DNA of 64,000 nucleotides from Mumia flava (lineage in GTDB: Bacteria > Actinomycetota > Actinomycetes > Propionibacteriales > Nocardioidaceae), in assembly GCF_002797495.1 (NCBI RefSeq), contig NZ_PGEZ01000001.1:1054001-1118000 (forward strand), written 5' to 3'. The notes under the pieces were generated by a model. That model saw only the letters and a program-made list of their open reading frames with translations. It made no database searches and was not told where the DNA came from. The translations under genes were made by a program, and so were the position numbers. Below are positions 34,801-42,751 of the stretch, in pieces; the stretch's first letter is position 1, and each line of letters opens with the position of its first letter.

Positions 34801-37800
34801 GCACACCCACGAGCCCGGGTCGTAGCCGTCCGGACCGGCCTCGCTCAGGTCGTACGTGCCCGCGAAGACCGGCTCGGCCGTGACCCCGTCCGCACCGTTG
34901 CCCGACACCGGGCCCTGGCCCGTGATGCCGTCCGGAGTGGCGGTCAACGTCCAGTCGGCCGGCACCGCCGTCCCGCCCGTACCGCCGGCGTCGACGACCT
35001 TGCGCAGGGTGAGCTGCGCCGGCTCGTCGTCGTTCACGATCGTGCACGTGACGTCGGCGCCGTTCGGGACGGTGACGGTCGAGCCGGTGACGGTCGCGGG
35101 ACCGCAGTCCCAGTCGCTCGCCGTGTAGCCGTCCGGACCGCCGGACTCGGACAGGTCGTAGTCCCCGGCGTCGACCGTCACTCCCGTCACCGCGGGGTCG
35201 CCGGTCGGACCGGAGATCCCGGCGGTCGGTCCGTCCGCCTCCAGCGTCCAGTCCTCCGGCTCCGCGCTGCCACCGTTGTCGGTCGTGACCTCCTTGACCA
35301 GCGTGAGCGTCGACGGCTGGTCGTCGTTGAGGAAGGCGCAGGCGACCGTCTGCCCGGCCTCCACGATGATCTCGGTCGTAGCACGGGGGACGCCCTGCAC
35401 GGTGCAGACAAGGTTCTCCAGGGCGTATCCGTCCGGTCCGGTCTCGGTGAGGTCGTAGATGTGGTCGGGGCGCACCTCGATGGTCTCCCCGGGAAGCGCA
35501 GACCCCGTGACGGTCTGGGGCTCGAGGCCGGGAACGACGGGGTTCGGTCGCGGTGTCACCGTCAGCTCGAAGTCGCTGGGGAACGCCGTACCGCCGTTGT
35601 CGTTCGTCACCTCCTTGACCAGGGTGAGGAAGCCGGTGCGGTTGGTCGCGGTGCACTCGACCCGCACGCCGATCGGGACTGTCACGCCACCGTTCAAGCC
35701 GTCGTTAAAGCCCGGGATCACAATGCCGAGGTCGTTGACGCGCACGCACGCCCACGAGCCGGTCGACTCCGGGTAGACCTGAAGATCCGTGCGTTGATCG
35801 TCCTGCGCGTAGAGCGGGTTCGGGTCCGACTCCGCCAGCTGGTACGGAATCCCGCCGGACACGACCTGGTCGGTCACGTCGGGGCTGAAAGCCTCACCGC
35901 TGGGACCGGGGATCTGGTCGGGTGGGTTCGACGGAGCGGGTAGGGCACTGAGATCCCATTCGGTCGGGTCGGCGTTGCCGACGACGTCCTTCGAGAGCGT
36001 CAGGCGCGACTCGCAGGTGACGGTGTTGCGCACGACATAGTTGTTGGTGGCGCCCAGCAGGATGACCTCGGCGCCGTCGTCCCCGAGATCGATCGGGGTG
36101 ATCGGATTCCCGTTCGACTCGACGATCGCAGCCTCGTCCAACGTGCACAGGTCGGGGTCGATCGCGTCAGGACCGAAGGTCAACTCTTCGTTGATCGTCG
36201 TCCCGTCGCCGCGCGTGTAGCCCGGCCGGGTGACACCCCACTCCTGCGGTGTTGCGCCCGCTGCCCCCGGGCCGGTCAGGGTCAGCTGCGCGTCGAAGCC
36301 GTCCGGCTGGCTACCGTCAGGGACCGGATCGGCGCCGTTGATCGACCACTCCTTCTCTACCGTGACGCTCGACTGCAGCGCGGGCGCCTCGTTGTAGACG
36401 GTGCAGCTGACCGCCGCCGTGCTCGGGACGCCGACGGTGAACCCCGTGGCCCCGTCGTTCGTGACGGCGACGGACGCACCGGTCCCCAGGTTGGTGCACT
36501 CGGCGTTGGCTCCCCCGACCGGGACGAGGGTGTAGCCCGGCTGCTGCTGCTCGGTGATGCCGATGGTGCCCGTCGTGACACCGCCGTCGAAGGTGATCGG
36601 GAAGTTGACGGCGCTCGAGTCGTCGGTGGTCCGCGAGGTCGGAGCGTCGATCGCGGCACCGGTCGTGCTCGACGCCGCGTCGAAGGTCCATCCGGCACCG
36701 GCCGGCGTGGCGTCGGCGACGGTCCCACCGGAGGGCACGATCTCCTTGACGACACTGATCGAGCCCGCGCAGTCGCCCAGGGCCAGCTGACGGAGCCCCT
36801 GACCGACAGCGGCGTAGTCGGAGACCTGGAAGTAGTCGGCGGTGCCGATGTTCGCTCCGTTGTACTCCGTGGTGCCGGAGATCGCGGCCAGGTTCAGTCC
36901 GGTCGCCGAGTCGGAGACGCCGGCGCCGACACCCACGGCGAGCACCCGGGTGCCCTGCGCCTTCAGGGCGTTGGCGGAGAAGATGCCGTTCTCCATCTCG
37001 CGCAGACGGGTGAAGTTTCCGGGACCCTCCGCCGGCGTGCCGTAGAACGTGGGGTTCCCGTCGGTGATGACGACCGCGACGTCGTAGCCCGCCGCGGCCT
37101 GGGCGGGCACGAACAGACCGCGATCCCAGTTCGTGCCTCCGCTTGCGGTCCACGAGGCGTACCTGGCCTTGAACGTGTTCGCGCCCGCCTGCGTCGCGAC
37201 CGATAGCAGGCCCGGGTAGTTCTGAGTGGCGTTCACCGCGGGCGACAGCGTGGAGAACGAGAACAGCGACATCTGCGAGGGGGTGCCGACGAGCGCATCC
37301 GTGAAGGTGTCGGCCGCGCCCTTGAGCGCACCGACCGACGAGCCGACCGATCCGGAGAGGTCGAGGACGAGCGCGACGTTGATCCCACACTGCTGGAGCG
37401 GCGGAGGGTTCGTACGCGACTGCTGCCACACGCCGCCCGAGGCGGTCCGGTTCTCGCCCCCGGTCGCTGTCATGAACGCGCTGAGCGAGCTGTAGGTGTT
37501 TCCTGCGCGCAAGGTCGTGCCGGTCCGGAACTCGTACGACGTAGCTTGGGAGGAACCACCCGTACGAAGCTCGTCGTTGGCATACCAGCCGGACGGGACG
37601 CCCGTCTGCACGACCCAGAAGCGCCGGTCGCAGTTGGCGCCCGCACCGAGGCCCGTCGAGCAGTTCCCGACGATGCTCGTCTGCGTGTTCGGCACGACGA
37701 ACGAGCAGTCGCCGTCGGCGTCGGACACGCACGTCGCCCACGCGTCCGTCACCGCGGTCGTCGATCCGCCCCCACCGCCGTTGTAGAGCTGCAACGTGAC

Positions 37801-38298
37801 ACCGGCCAGCGGCGCCACCGCGGCCGAGCCCGTACGGTCGCCGCCGACCTTGACCGTGATGACCGCCTGGTTGCCGCTCGGCACCGGGACGGACTGGACG
37901 CCGATCCCCGGCCCGTCGGAGTCTTCCGGCGGTGGCGGTGGACCGTCGGACGCGTCGCCGCTGGGCTCGTCCGTGGCGTCCGCGCCCGGCTCGCCGCTCG
38001 CGTCCTCGTCGGGCCGGTCCGCATCGTCGGACGGCTCCTGCGTCGCCTGCGCCGCGGGGTCCTCGGCTGCTTCCTCGGAGGGTTCCTGCTCGGCGTCCTC
38101 CGTCGCCTCCTCGGGCGCTCCACCGGTCGGCCCGTCGGGGGGCACCGTCTCGGTCGCTGCCTCGGTCGAGACCGCCTCGGCGGGGTCGGCCGGTTCCTCG
38201 GCGACCGACGGGGCACTCAGCAACCCGACCAGCAGCAGCGAGGCCGCGACCGCGACAATGGTGCGCGCCGATCGACGCGGCGCTGGAGCCTGCTTCAT
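31801..38298 (-). CDS. Giant LPNTG-anchored surface protein: vWA head, 11 SpaA/Cna-B-like repeats, DUF11
   Basis: A 2165-residue wall-anchored protein. Order: signal peptide (about 1-33); acidic Pro/Glu/Asp-rich stretch to 130; vWA domain about 305-510 with MIDAS DLSGS at 313-317 and ITDG at 411; two diverged prealbumin-like domains; eleven repeats of about 98 residues (roughly 890-1975); a DUF11 domain; LPNTG at 2130-2134, hydrophobic span and RRR tail. Each repeat starts LTLVKEV, has DLSESGGPDGY in the middle and ends VTCTIxNDD, giving the Lys-Glu-Asn set used for isopeptide bonds in Cna-B/SpaA domains, plus two cysteines. This looks like a rigid adhesin stalk. A sortase gene lies 1.2 kb beyond its start. 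Confidence 0.92.
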   Translation of the reverse strand: MKQAPAPRRSARTIVAVAASLLLVGLLSAPSVAEEPADPAEAVSTEAATETVPPDGPTGGAPEEATEDAEQEPSEEAAEDPAAQATQEPSDDADRPDEDASGEPGADATDEPSGDASDGPPPPPEDSDGPGIGVQSVPVPSGNQAVITVKVGGDRTGSAAVAPLAGVTLQLYNGGGGGSTTAVTDAWATCVSDADGDCSFVVPNTQTSIVGNCSTGLGAGANCDRRFWVVQTGVPSGWYANDELRTGGSSQATSYEFRTGTTLRAGNTYSSLSAFMTATGGENRTASGGVWQQSRTNPPPLQQCGINVALVLDLSGSVGSSVGALKGAADTFTDALVGTPSQMSLFSFSTLSPAVNATQNYPGLLSVATQAGANTFKARYASWTASGGTNWDRGLFVPAQAAAGYDVAVVITDGNPTFYGTPAEGPGNFTRLREMENGIFSANALKAQGTRVLAVGVGAGVSDSATGLNLAAISGTTEYNGANIGTADYFQVSDYAAVGQGLRQLALGDCAGSISVVKEIVPSGGTVADATPAGAGWTFDAASSTTGAAIDAPTSRTTDDSSAVNFPITFDGGVTTGTIGITEQQQPGYTLVPVGGANAECTNLGTGASVAVTNDGATGFTVGVPSTAAVSCTVYNEAPALQSSVTVEKEWSINGADPVPDGSQPDGFDAQLTLTGPGAAGATPQEWGVTRPGYTRGDGTTINEELTFGPDAIDPDLCTLDEAAIVESNGNPITPIDLGDDGAEVILLGATNNYVVRNTVTCESRLTLSKDVVGNADPTEWDLSALPAPSNPPDQIPGPSGEAFSPDVTDQVVSGGIPYQLAESDPNPLYAQDDQRTDLQVYPESTGSWACVRVNDLGIVIPGFNDGLNGGVTVPIGVRVECTATNRTGFLTLVKEVTNDNGGTAFPSDFELTVTPRPNPVVPGLEPQTVTGSALPGETIEVRPDHIYDLTETGPDGYALENLVCTVQGVPRATTEIIVEAGQTVACAFLNDDQPSTLTLVKEVTTDNGGSAEPEDWTLEADGPTAGISGPTGDPAVTGVTVDAGDYDLSESGGPDGYTASDWDCGPATVTGSTVTVPNGADVTCTIVNDDEPAQLTLRKVVDAGGTGGTAVPADWTLTATPDGITGQGPVSGNGADGVTAEPVFAGTYDLSEAGPDGYDPGSWVCSGTGGTQADAAITLDSGADVTCTITNTAQPPSLTLVKEVTNDDGGSAEPEDWTLEADGPTTGVSGPTGDPAVTDVAVAIGDYDLSESGGPDGYTAGDWSCEGGLLSGSTVTIGLGQDVTCTIVNDDEPATLTLLKNVVNDNGGTAGPGDWTLSADGPTPVNGPGNSDQVTNQTVDAGDYDLSESGGPDGYTPTDWQCTGGTVSGSTVSVPSGGEVFCAITNDDQPGTLTLVKEVVNDNGGTALPTDWILSADGPTAPISGPSGDPSVTAVTVDAGDYDLDESGPSGYTESLWDCDAPTVNGLTVTVPNGADVTCTITNDDDPATITLIKLVTNDNGGTAGGEDWTLTADGPDFVSGPGNTPSVTQQVIDAGEYELSESGGPPGYTASAWQCVGGSLAGSTVTVPTGADVLCEITNDDEPATLTLLKNVVNDNGGTAGPGDWTLSADGPTPVSGPGNSDQVTNQTVDAGDYDLSESGGPDGYTPTDWQCTGGTVSGSTVSVPSGGEVFCAITNDDEPGTLTLVKEVVNDDGGTAAPGDWTLTADGPTSPISGPSGSPAVTAVSVDAGSYALSESAGPDGYTAGDWDCGPATVVASAVTVPLGGDVTCTIVNDDEPGTLTLEKIVDGGPADPTAWTLTADGPTAGVSGATGDPAVTGATVDAGDYALSESGGPVGYVAGDWECGPAAVDGSTVTVPSGADVTCTITNSFLPARLTLVKVVINDDGRGAEATDWTLSATGTTDTIEGATGSPAVTAAVVEPGAYTLSEEGPAGYDASDWVCEGLLGDVPVVDGAVEVAPHAAVTCTITNDDQPLPPVSTWTVVKSSDPPSGTEVEPGDVVTYTLDARLLSGSGASDVVISDDLSDVLDDATLVAGSIDAGAGTARLRGTTLTWTIPTLSADAVLTYQVVVDDGSEGERLRNVVTAPGAGPCPPAQPSSARVVDDCRTTTHDVPEPPGPIVPPVPPHLPNTGGPAGWLGWVALLLVVIGSVLTAGGRRRTADE
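33268..33558 (-). repeat. 291-bp near-identical internal duplication, copy 1
   Basis: This segment and 34141-34431 differ at one visible base (the C/T that gives Ser or Asn in VxGPGNSDQ). The offset of 873 bp equals three protein repeats. Neighbouring repeats are much more diverged at the DNA level. Confidence 0.85.
34141..34431 (-). repeat. 291-bp near-identical internal duplication, copy 2
   Basis: Partner of 33268-33558; both encode the tail of one stalk domain and the head of the next. Near identity points to recent duplication or gene conversion. Confidence 0.85.
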
Positions 38299-38369
38299 GC
38301 GTTTCCCCCCGGAGGCGTGGCCCGCGTCTCCCGAGTACGGGCCAATGGCTCACATCTTGGCCCAGATCG

Positions 38370-38393
38370 CCCCATTTGGCCTGCTCAATGGGG
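38370..38393. promoter_or_regulatory. 7-bp inverted repeat in the divergent surface-gene promoter region
   Basis: CCCCATT and AATGGGG are separated by 10 nt in the 290-bp gap between the LPNTG protein and the PGKG protein. The region is less GC-rich than its surroundings. No other element is clear apart from a weak + strand promoter (TTCACG, 17 nt, TAGAAC near 38441-38470). Confidence 0.3.
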
Positions 38394-38588
38394 AAATCGG
38401 ACATACCGACCGATCTCACCGACGACGCGCGACGACGGCTTCACGTGACCCCGCGAACCTGGTAGAACAGTGCAGTCGCCGACGGATGGCAGCGCTCCGC
38501 GCAGTGCTCCCTCCGTACCCCCCGCCCCCGCCCCGCCGGATGGATGTGGCGACCGTCCTCGCCCGGCACAGAAGTGAGCCGTTCGACC

Positions 38589-39473
38589 GTGCACACCGTC
38601 ACGAAGTTCCTTGCTGCCTGCCTGCTGATCGTCGTCTCCTCCCTCGCCTTCGCCGCACCCGGCCACGCCGCGGTGCCGACCAAGGGCAACGGACAGGAAG
38701 TCTGCCCCCCGCTGGACTCCGGGAAGGTCGACGTCGAAGAGAACAGCGGAAGCCTGATCGTCACGGCTCCCGACGGTTATCTGATCTCCGCCTACTGCGT
38801 GAAGGCCGGGTCGACCCACAGTGGCGCCGGCGTCGAGACGGGCGAGGTCACGCCCCCGTCGGCGTCCTTCACCCTCACCCACTCCAGCGGCAAGTCGATC
38901 AGCCACTTCTCACTCAGCTACGTCCCGGTCAAGGACGAGCCGTGCGTCCCCGGCAAGGGCGAGCCCGGCAAGGGCGAGCCGGGCAAGGGCCACCCGGGCA
39001 AGGGGAAGGGCGAGAAGCCCGGCAAGGGTGAGACCCCGAAGGACGACTGCACCGAGCCGACGACGGCTCCGACGACGACGCCGCCGAGCAGCGCGCCGAC
39101 GAGCCCGCCGAGCAGCGCCCCGACGACCGAGCCGACCACCGAGCCGACGACGGAGCCGACGACGGAGCCGACCACCGCGCCGACGACCGACGTGACCACC
39201 GTCCCCACGACGGACGCGACCACCCCGCCGACCTCGACGACCACCACCCCCTCGCAGGGCGTCGCCTCGGAGTCAGCGGCGGTGCCGGTCGACAACGACG
39301 ACGACAACGGCCTCGCCCCGTCGGTCGTGGACGCCGGACTCGTCGGCACGACGACCGAGCCCGCCAGCGGGACGTCGCTCGCGATGCTTGCGGGCGTCGC
39401 CGGTGCGCTCCTCCTGTTCGGTGCGGGCGGTCTGACGCTCACCCTGCGTCGACGCGGTGCCCACCGCGCCTGA
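38589..39473 (+). CDS. PGKG- and Thr/Pro-repeat surface protein with C-terminal membrane anchor
   Basis: A 294-residue exported protein. The signal peptide reads VHTVTKFLAACLLIVVSSLA and ends GHAA; a domain of about 90 residues with two cysteine pairs follows (VCPPLD, SAYCVKAG); then about 25 residues of EPGKG units, a long PTTEPTT tract, and a C-terminal hydrophobic helix with RRRGAHRA. That end has the shape of a sorting signal but no LPXTG or LAXTG motif is seen. The GTG at 38589 gives a normal signal peptide; a GTG five codons upstream is an alternative. Its stop overlaps the sortase start by 17 bp, so the two are probably coupled. Confidence 0.78.
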   Translation: MHTVTKFLAACLLIVVSSLAFAAPGHAAVPTKGNGQEVCPPLDSGKVDVEENSGSLIVTAPDGYLISAYCVKAGSTHSGAGVETGEVTPPSASFTLTHSSGKSISHFSLSYVPVKDEPCVPGKGEPGKGEPGKGHPGKGKGEKPGKGETPKDDCTEPTTAPTTTPPSSAPTSPPSSAPTTEPTTEPTTEPTTEPTTAPTTDVTTVPTTDATTPPTSTTTTPSQGVASESAAVPVDNDDDNGLAPSVVDAGLVGTTTEPASGTSLAMLAGVAGALLLFGAGGLTLTLRRRGAHRA

Positions 39474-40125
39474 CGCACGCACCCGGCGCCGCCGCAGCGC
39501 GAGAGCTCTTCTCGCCGCTGCGGCGGCGCTCGCTGGTGCCGTCTGCCTGACCTGGTCGCTGCTCAGCACAGCGGCCGGTGACTCCTCCGACCCGGACACC
39601 GCCGAGCGCGGCACGCCCAGCGCCGCCGGAGGGACCACCACGCCGGCGACCGACGTGCCCGTGGCGGCGTCCCCCGAGGAGGCACCCCGAGGCAAGGCGC
39701 GACCCCGGGCCCTCCGGGTGCCGTCGCTCGGCGTCTCTGCGTCCGTCGACCCCATGACCGTCCACGACGGCGTCCTGACGCCCCCGTCCGACGCCGCCCG
39801 CCTCGGTTGGTGGGACGAGAGCGCCCGCCCGGGATCCGCCCACGGCCGGGTGGTGGTGGCGGGCCACTCCGTGCACGAGGGCAACGGGGCGTTCGACGTG
39901 CTCGGGGCGGTCGCTCCCGGCGACCAGATCCAGGTCGACACCCAGGGTGCCCGGATGGTCTACGAGGCCGAGCGCGTCGCCACCTACGACAAGGCCGAGT
40001 TCGCGGCTCGCGCCTCGCGGATCATGCGGCGCACCGGTGCTCCGCGTCTCGTGCTGATCACGTGCGCCGACTGGGACGGCACCGGCTTCGCCTCGAACAC
40101 CGTCGTGGTCGCGAGGCCGGAGTAG
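39457..40125 (+). CDS. Class F sortase
   Basis: A 222-residue membrane-anchored transpeptidase. After a basic N-terminus and a transmembrane helix (ALLAAAAALAGAVCLTWSLL) comes a linker and the sortase barrel from ALRVPSLGVSASVDP. The catalytic His is in VVVAGHSVHEG and the Cys in LVLITCADW. The usual arginine of the last strand is not obvious: the aligned segment is GTGFASNTVVVA. Class F enzymes attach LPXTG proteins to peptidoglycan in actinobacteria, so the neighbouring LPNTG protein is the natural substrate. GTG at 39457 lies inside the end of the preceding gene. Confidence 0.87.
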   Translation: MPTAPDARTRRRRSARALLAAAAALAGAVCLTWSLLSTAAGDSSDPDTAERGTPSAAGGTTTPATDVPVAASPEEAPRGKARPRALRVPSLGVSASVDPMTVHDGVLTPPSDAARLGWWDESARPGSAHGRVVVAGHSVHEGNGAFDVLGAVAPGDQIQVDTQGARMVYEAERVATYDKAEFAARASRIMRRTGAPRLVLITCADWDGTGFASNTVVVARPE

Positions 40126-40168
40126 CCGCCCGACGCAGCCCCGGTCGCTGCCCCGACACCTGCCCCGC

Positions 40169-41542
40169 TCAGAGAGCGGCGACGTACCCGAGCAGGTCCT
40201 GACGGGTCAGCACACCCGCCGGAGACCCGTCCTCCTGCACGATCACCGCGTCGGCGTCCTCGAGCGCCGCGAGCACGTCCTCGACCGGCTCCCCGGCGCC
40301 GACGCCGGGCAGGGGCGGCGCCATGTGCTGCTCGACGGTGTCGGCGAGCGACGCGGTCTTGTGGAACAACCGGTCGAGGAGGTCGCGCTCGCTCACCGCG
40401 CCCACCACCTCGCCGGACCGTACGGGCGGCTCGGCGGTGAGCACCGGCATCTGCGACACCCCGTACTCCCGCAGGATCGCCACCGCCTCGGCCACCGACT
40501 CGTGCGGATGGGTGTGGACGAGATCGGGCAGACGCCCGTCCTTCCCGCGCAGCAGGTCGCCGACGGTTCGCTCGCCCGGCGGCGGGGCGAGGAAGCCGTG
40601 CTGACCCATCCACGTGTCGTCGAAGACCTTCGTGAGGTAGCCGCGTCCGCCGTCGGGCAGCAGCACCACGATCACCGCGTCGGGGTCGGCGAGCTCCTGT
40701 GCGAGCCGGACGGCGGCGACGACCGCCATCCCGGCCGAGCCGCCGACGAGCATCGCCTCCTCGCGCGCCATCCGGCGCGTCATGTCGAAGGAGTCGCCGT
40801 CACTGACCTCGATGATCCGGTCGCAGATGTCGCGGTCGTACGTCGTGGGCCAGAAGTCCTCGCCGACGCCCTCGACCAGGTACGGGCGTCCGGTCCCGCC
40901 GGAGTAGACGGACCCGTGCGGGTCGGCCCCCACGATCTGGACGCGGCCGTCGCTGACCTCCTTGAGGTAGCGGCCGGTGCCGGAGATCGTGCCGCCCGTG
41001 CCGATCCCCGCGACGAAGTGGGTGATGCGGCCGTCGGTCTGCTTCCACACCTCCGGGCCGGTGGTCTCGTAGTGCGCCTCCGGGTTGTTCACGTTGGCGT
41101 ACTGGTTCGGCTTCCAGGCCCCTTCGGTCTCCTCCACCAGACGGTCGGAGACCGAGTAGTACGAGTCCGGGTGCTCCGGCGGGACGGCGGTCGGACACAC
41201 GACCACCTCCGCGCCGTAGGCACGGAGCACGTTGCGCTTGTCCTCGCTCACCTTGTCGGGGCACACGAAGATGCAGTGGTAGCCCTTCTCCTGCGCGACC
41301 ATCGCGAGCCCGACACCGGTGTTGCCGCTCGTCGGCTCGACGATCGTGCCGCCGGGCCGAAGCTCCCCGGAGGCCTCGGCCGCCTCGACCATCCGGGTCG
41401 CGATCCGGTCCTTCACGCTGCCGCCGGGATTGAGGTACTCGACCTTCGCGAGCACGAGGCCCGGTGCGTCGTCGGTCACCCGACGCAGCTTCACCAGCGG
41501 TGTGTCTCCGACCAGATCCAGAAGCGCGTTAGCGTAGTCCAC
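40169..41542 (-). CDS. cbs: Cystathionine beta-synthase with CBS domain pair
   Basis: A 457-residue fold-type II PLP enzyme; the M. tuberculosis enzyme has 464. It condenses serine (or acetylserine) with homocysteine to cystathionine. The PLP lysine is in EYLNPGGSVKDRIA, the asparagine loop is EPTSGNTGVGLAM and the phosphate loop is GIGTGGTISGTGRYL. Two CBS motifs follow the catalytic domain (VHTHPHESVAEAVAILREYG and VLAALEDADAVIVQEDG). The GTG is 7 nt after TAGACT and no ribosome site is present. Its divergent SGNH neighbour reproduces the Rv1075c/Rv1077 arrangement. Confidence 0.95.
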   Translation of the reverse strand: MDYANALLDLVGDTPLVKLRRVTDDAPGLVLAKVEYLNPGGSVKDRIATRMVEAAEASGELRPGGTIVEPTSGNTGVGLAMVAQEKGYHCIFVCPDKVSEDKRNVLRAYGAEVVVCPTAVPPEHPDSYYSVSDRLVEETEGAWKPNQYANVNNPEAHYETTGPEVWKQTDGRITHFVAGIGTGGTISGTGRYLKEVSDGRVQIVGADPHGSVYSGGTGRPYLVEGVGEDFWPTTYDRDICDRIIEVSDGDSFDMTRRMAREEAMLVGGSAGMAVVAAVRLAQELADPDAVIVVLLPDGGRGYLTKVFDDTWMGQHGFLAPPPGERTVGDLLRGKDGRLPDLVHTHPHESVAEAVAILREYGVSQMPVLTAEPPVRSGEVVGAVSERDLLDRLFHKTASLADTVEQHMAPPLPGVGAGEPVEDVLAALEDADAVIVQEDGSPAGVLTRQDLLGYVAAL

Positions 41543-41549
41543 GCTTCGC

Positions 41550-41555
41550 AGTCTA
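41550..41555 (-). promoter_or_regulatory. -10 element TAGACT, leaderless start of cbs
   Basis: TAGACT on the minus strand is followed by 7 nt and the cbs GTG; no Shine-Dalgarno sequence. Both transsulfuration genes of the window have this arrangement. Confidence 0.45.
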
Positions 41556-41584
41556 GGACGGACGAGGATGGTGGGAGCAGGACG

Positions 41585-42544
41585 ATGGCCCGAGCACGCG
41601 CGGCACGCAGGATGGCAACGGCAGCCCTCTTCGGTGGGGGCGGGCTCGGCCTGCTCGGCGGAGGCGCCTTCGGTCTCCTGAAGTGGCAGGCCGGATGGGC
41701 CCGCCGGGAGATCGGGATCACCGACGACCGGCCGCCCTCGCCGGACGGCGTGTACGGCGCGCAGCTGCCGGGCCGGGAGATCTCCTTCCTCATGCTCGGC
41801 GACTCGACCGGGGTCGGCTACGGGATGACGCGGGCCGAGGACACCCCGCCGGCACTGTTCGGGGCCGGCCTGTCGCAGATCGCGCAGCGCCCCGTCCGGG
41901 TCACCAGCGAGGCCGTCGTCGGAGCCGTCTCCGCCGACCTCGCCGCGCAGGTGGACAAGGGCCTCGTCGCGCGGCCCGACGTCGCGGCCCTGGTGATCGG
42001 TGCGAACGACGTCACCCATGCCAACCGCGTCCCGGCCGCTGTCGGTGAGCTGTCGGAGGCGGTCCGCACGTTGCGCGAGGCCGGGTGCGAGGTCGTCGTC
42101 GGGACCTGCCCGGACCTCGGGACCGTACGCCCGCTCCCGCAGCCGCTGCGGGCTCTGGCGCGTCAGGTCAGCCGCCGGCTCGCCGCCGCGCAGATGATCA
42201 CCGTGCTCGAGGCCGGAGGACGTGCGGTGTCGCTGTCGGACCTGCTCCAGCAGACCTTCTGGCGGGCACCGACCGAGCTGTTCGGCGACGACCGGTTCCA
42301 CCCCTCAGCGGTGGGCTACGCGTCGATGGTGCATGCGATGCTGCCGTCGGTCGCGGCCGCGATCGGCGTGTGGGACGACGACGAGGAGACCGCCACCTAC
42401 CCCGAGGGAGTCGTCCTCCCGGTGTCGTTCGCGGCCGCCGAGGCCGTGGACCGCGCGGGGACCGAGGTCTCGCGTACCGAGGTCGCCGGGTCGGACCGCG
42501 GGCCGCGTGGCCGCTGGGCCGCGATCCGGGTCCGCCGCCGCTGA
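41585..42544 (+). CDS. Exported or membrane-anchored SGNH/GDSL hydrolase (Rv1075c-like)
   Basis: A 319-residue esterase. A basic N-terminus and glycine-rich hydrophobic segment (ATAALFGGGGLGLLGGGAFG) form a signal anchor. Block I is SFLMLGDSTGVGYG with the nucleophilic serine, block III is VIGANDVTH and block V is DRFHPSAVGY with the catalytic Asp and His. M. tuberculosis Rv1075c is a GDSL-like esterase in the same position relative to cbs. The ATG has GGAGCAGGA upstream. The tail after residue 265 is charged and of low complexity. Confidence 0.88.
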   Translation: MARARAARRMATAALFGGGGLGLLGGGAFGLLKWQAGWARREIGITDDRPPSPDGVYGAQLPGREISFLMLGDSTGVGYGMTRAEDTPPALFGAGLSQIAQRPVRVTSEAVVGAVSADLAAQVDKGLVARPDVAALVIGANDVTHANRVPAAVGELSEAVRTLREAGCEVVVGTCPDLGTVRPLPQPLRALARQVSRRLAAAQMITVLEAGGRAVSLSDLLQQTFWRAPTELFGDDRFHPSAVGYASMVHAMLPSVAAAIGVWDDDEETATYPEGVVLPVSFAAAEAVDRAGTEVSRTEVAGSDRGPRGRWAAIRVRRR

Positions 42545-42688
42545 GACGAACGGCCCCGCGCGCGGAGATGCCTGCACTCGAACCGGCTCCGGGTACCGAA
42601 CGCAGGCACCTCCGTGGATGCGGACCGAACGCAGGCGCATGCGTCGTGGTCCGGTAGCGGCGACCCGCACGACCCTGACCGCAGACGC

Positions 42689-42729
42689 GGCGAGGCCCCC
42701 ACGACCGTGGTGGTCGCGGGGGCCTCGCC
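42689..42729. terminator. Bidirectional terminator hairpin
   Basis: GGCGAGGCCCCC and GGGGGCCTCGCC form a 12-bp perfect outer stem with an additional CGACC/GGTCG inner stem, between convergent SGNH hydrolase and Bax-inhibitor genes. Confidence 0.75.
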
Positions 42730-42751
42730 GAACGTGCGAGATGCGGTGGCG

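Noticed and set aside
31912-35943. A 1343-codon open frame on the + strand opposite the LPNTG protein
   Set aside because: The minus-strand frame has a signal peptide, vWA domain, repeats and sorting signal; the + strand product is an Arg/Val/Asp-rich antisense shadow created by GC-rich repeats.
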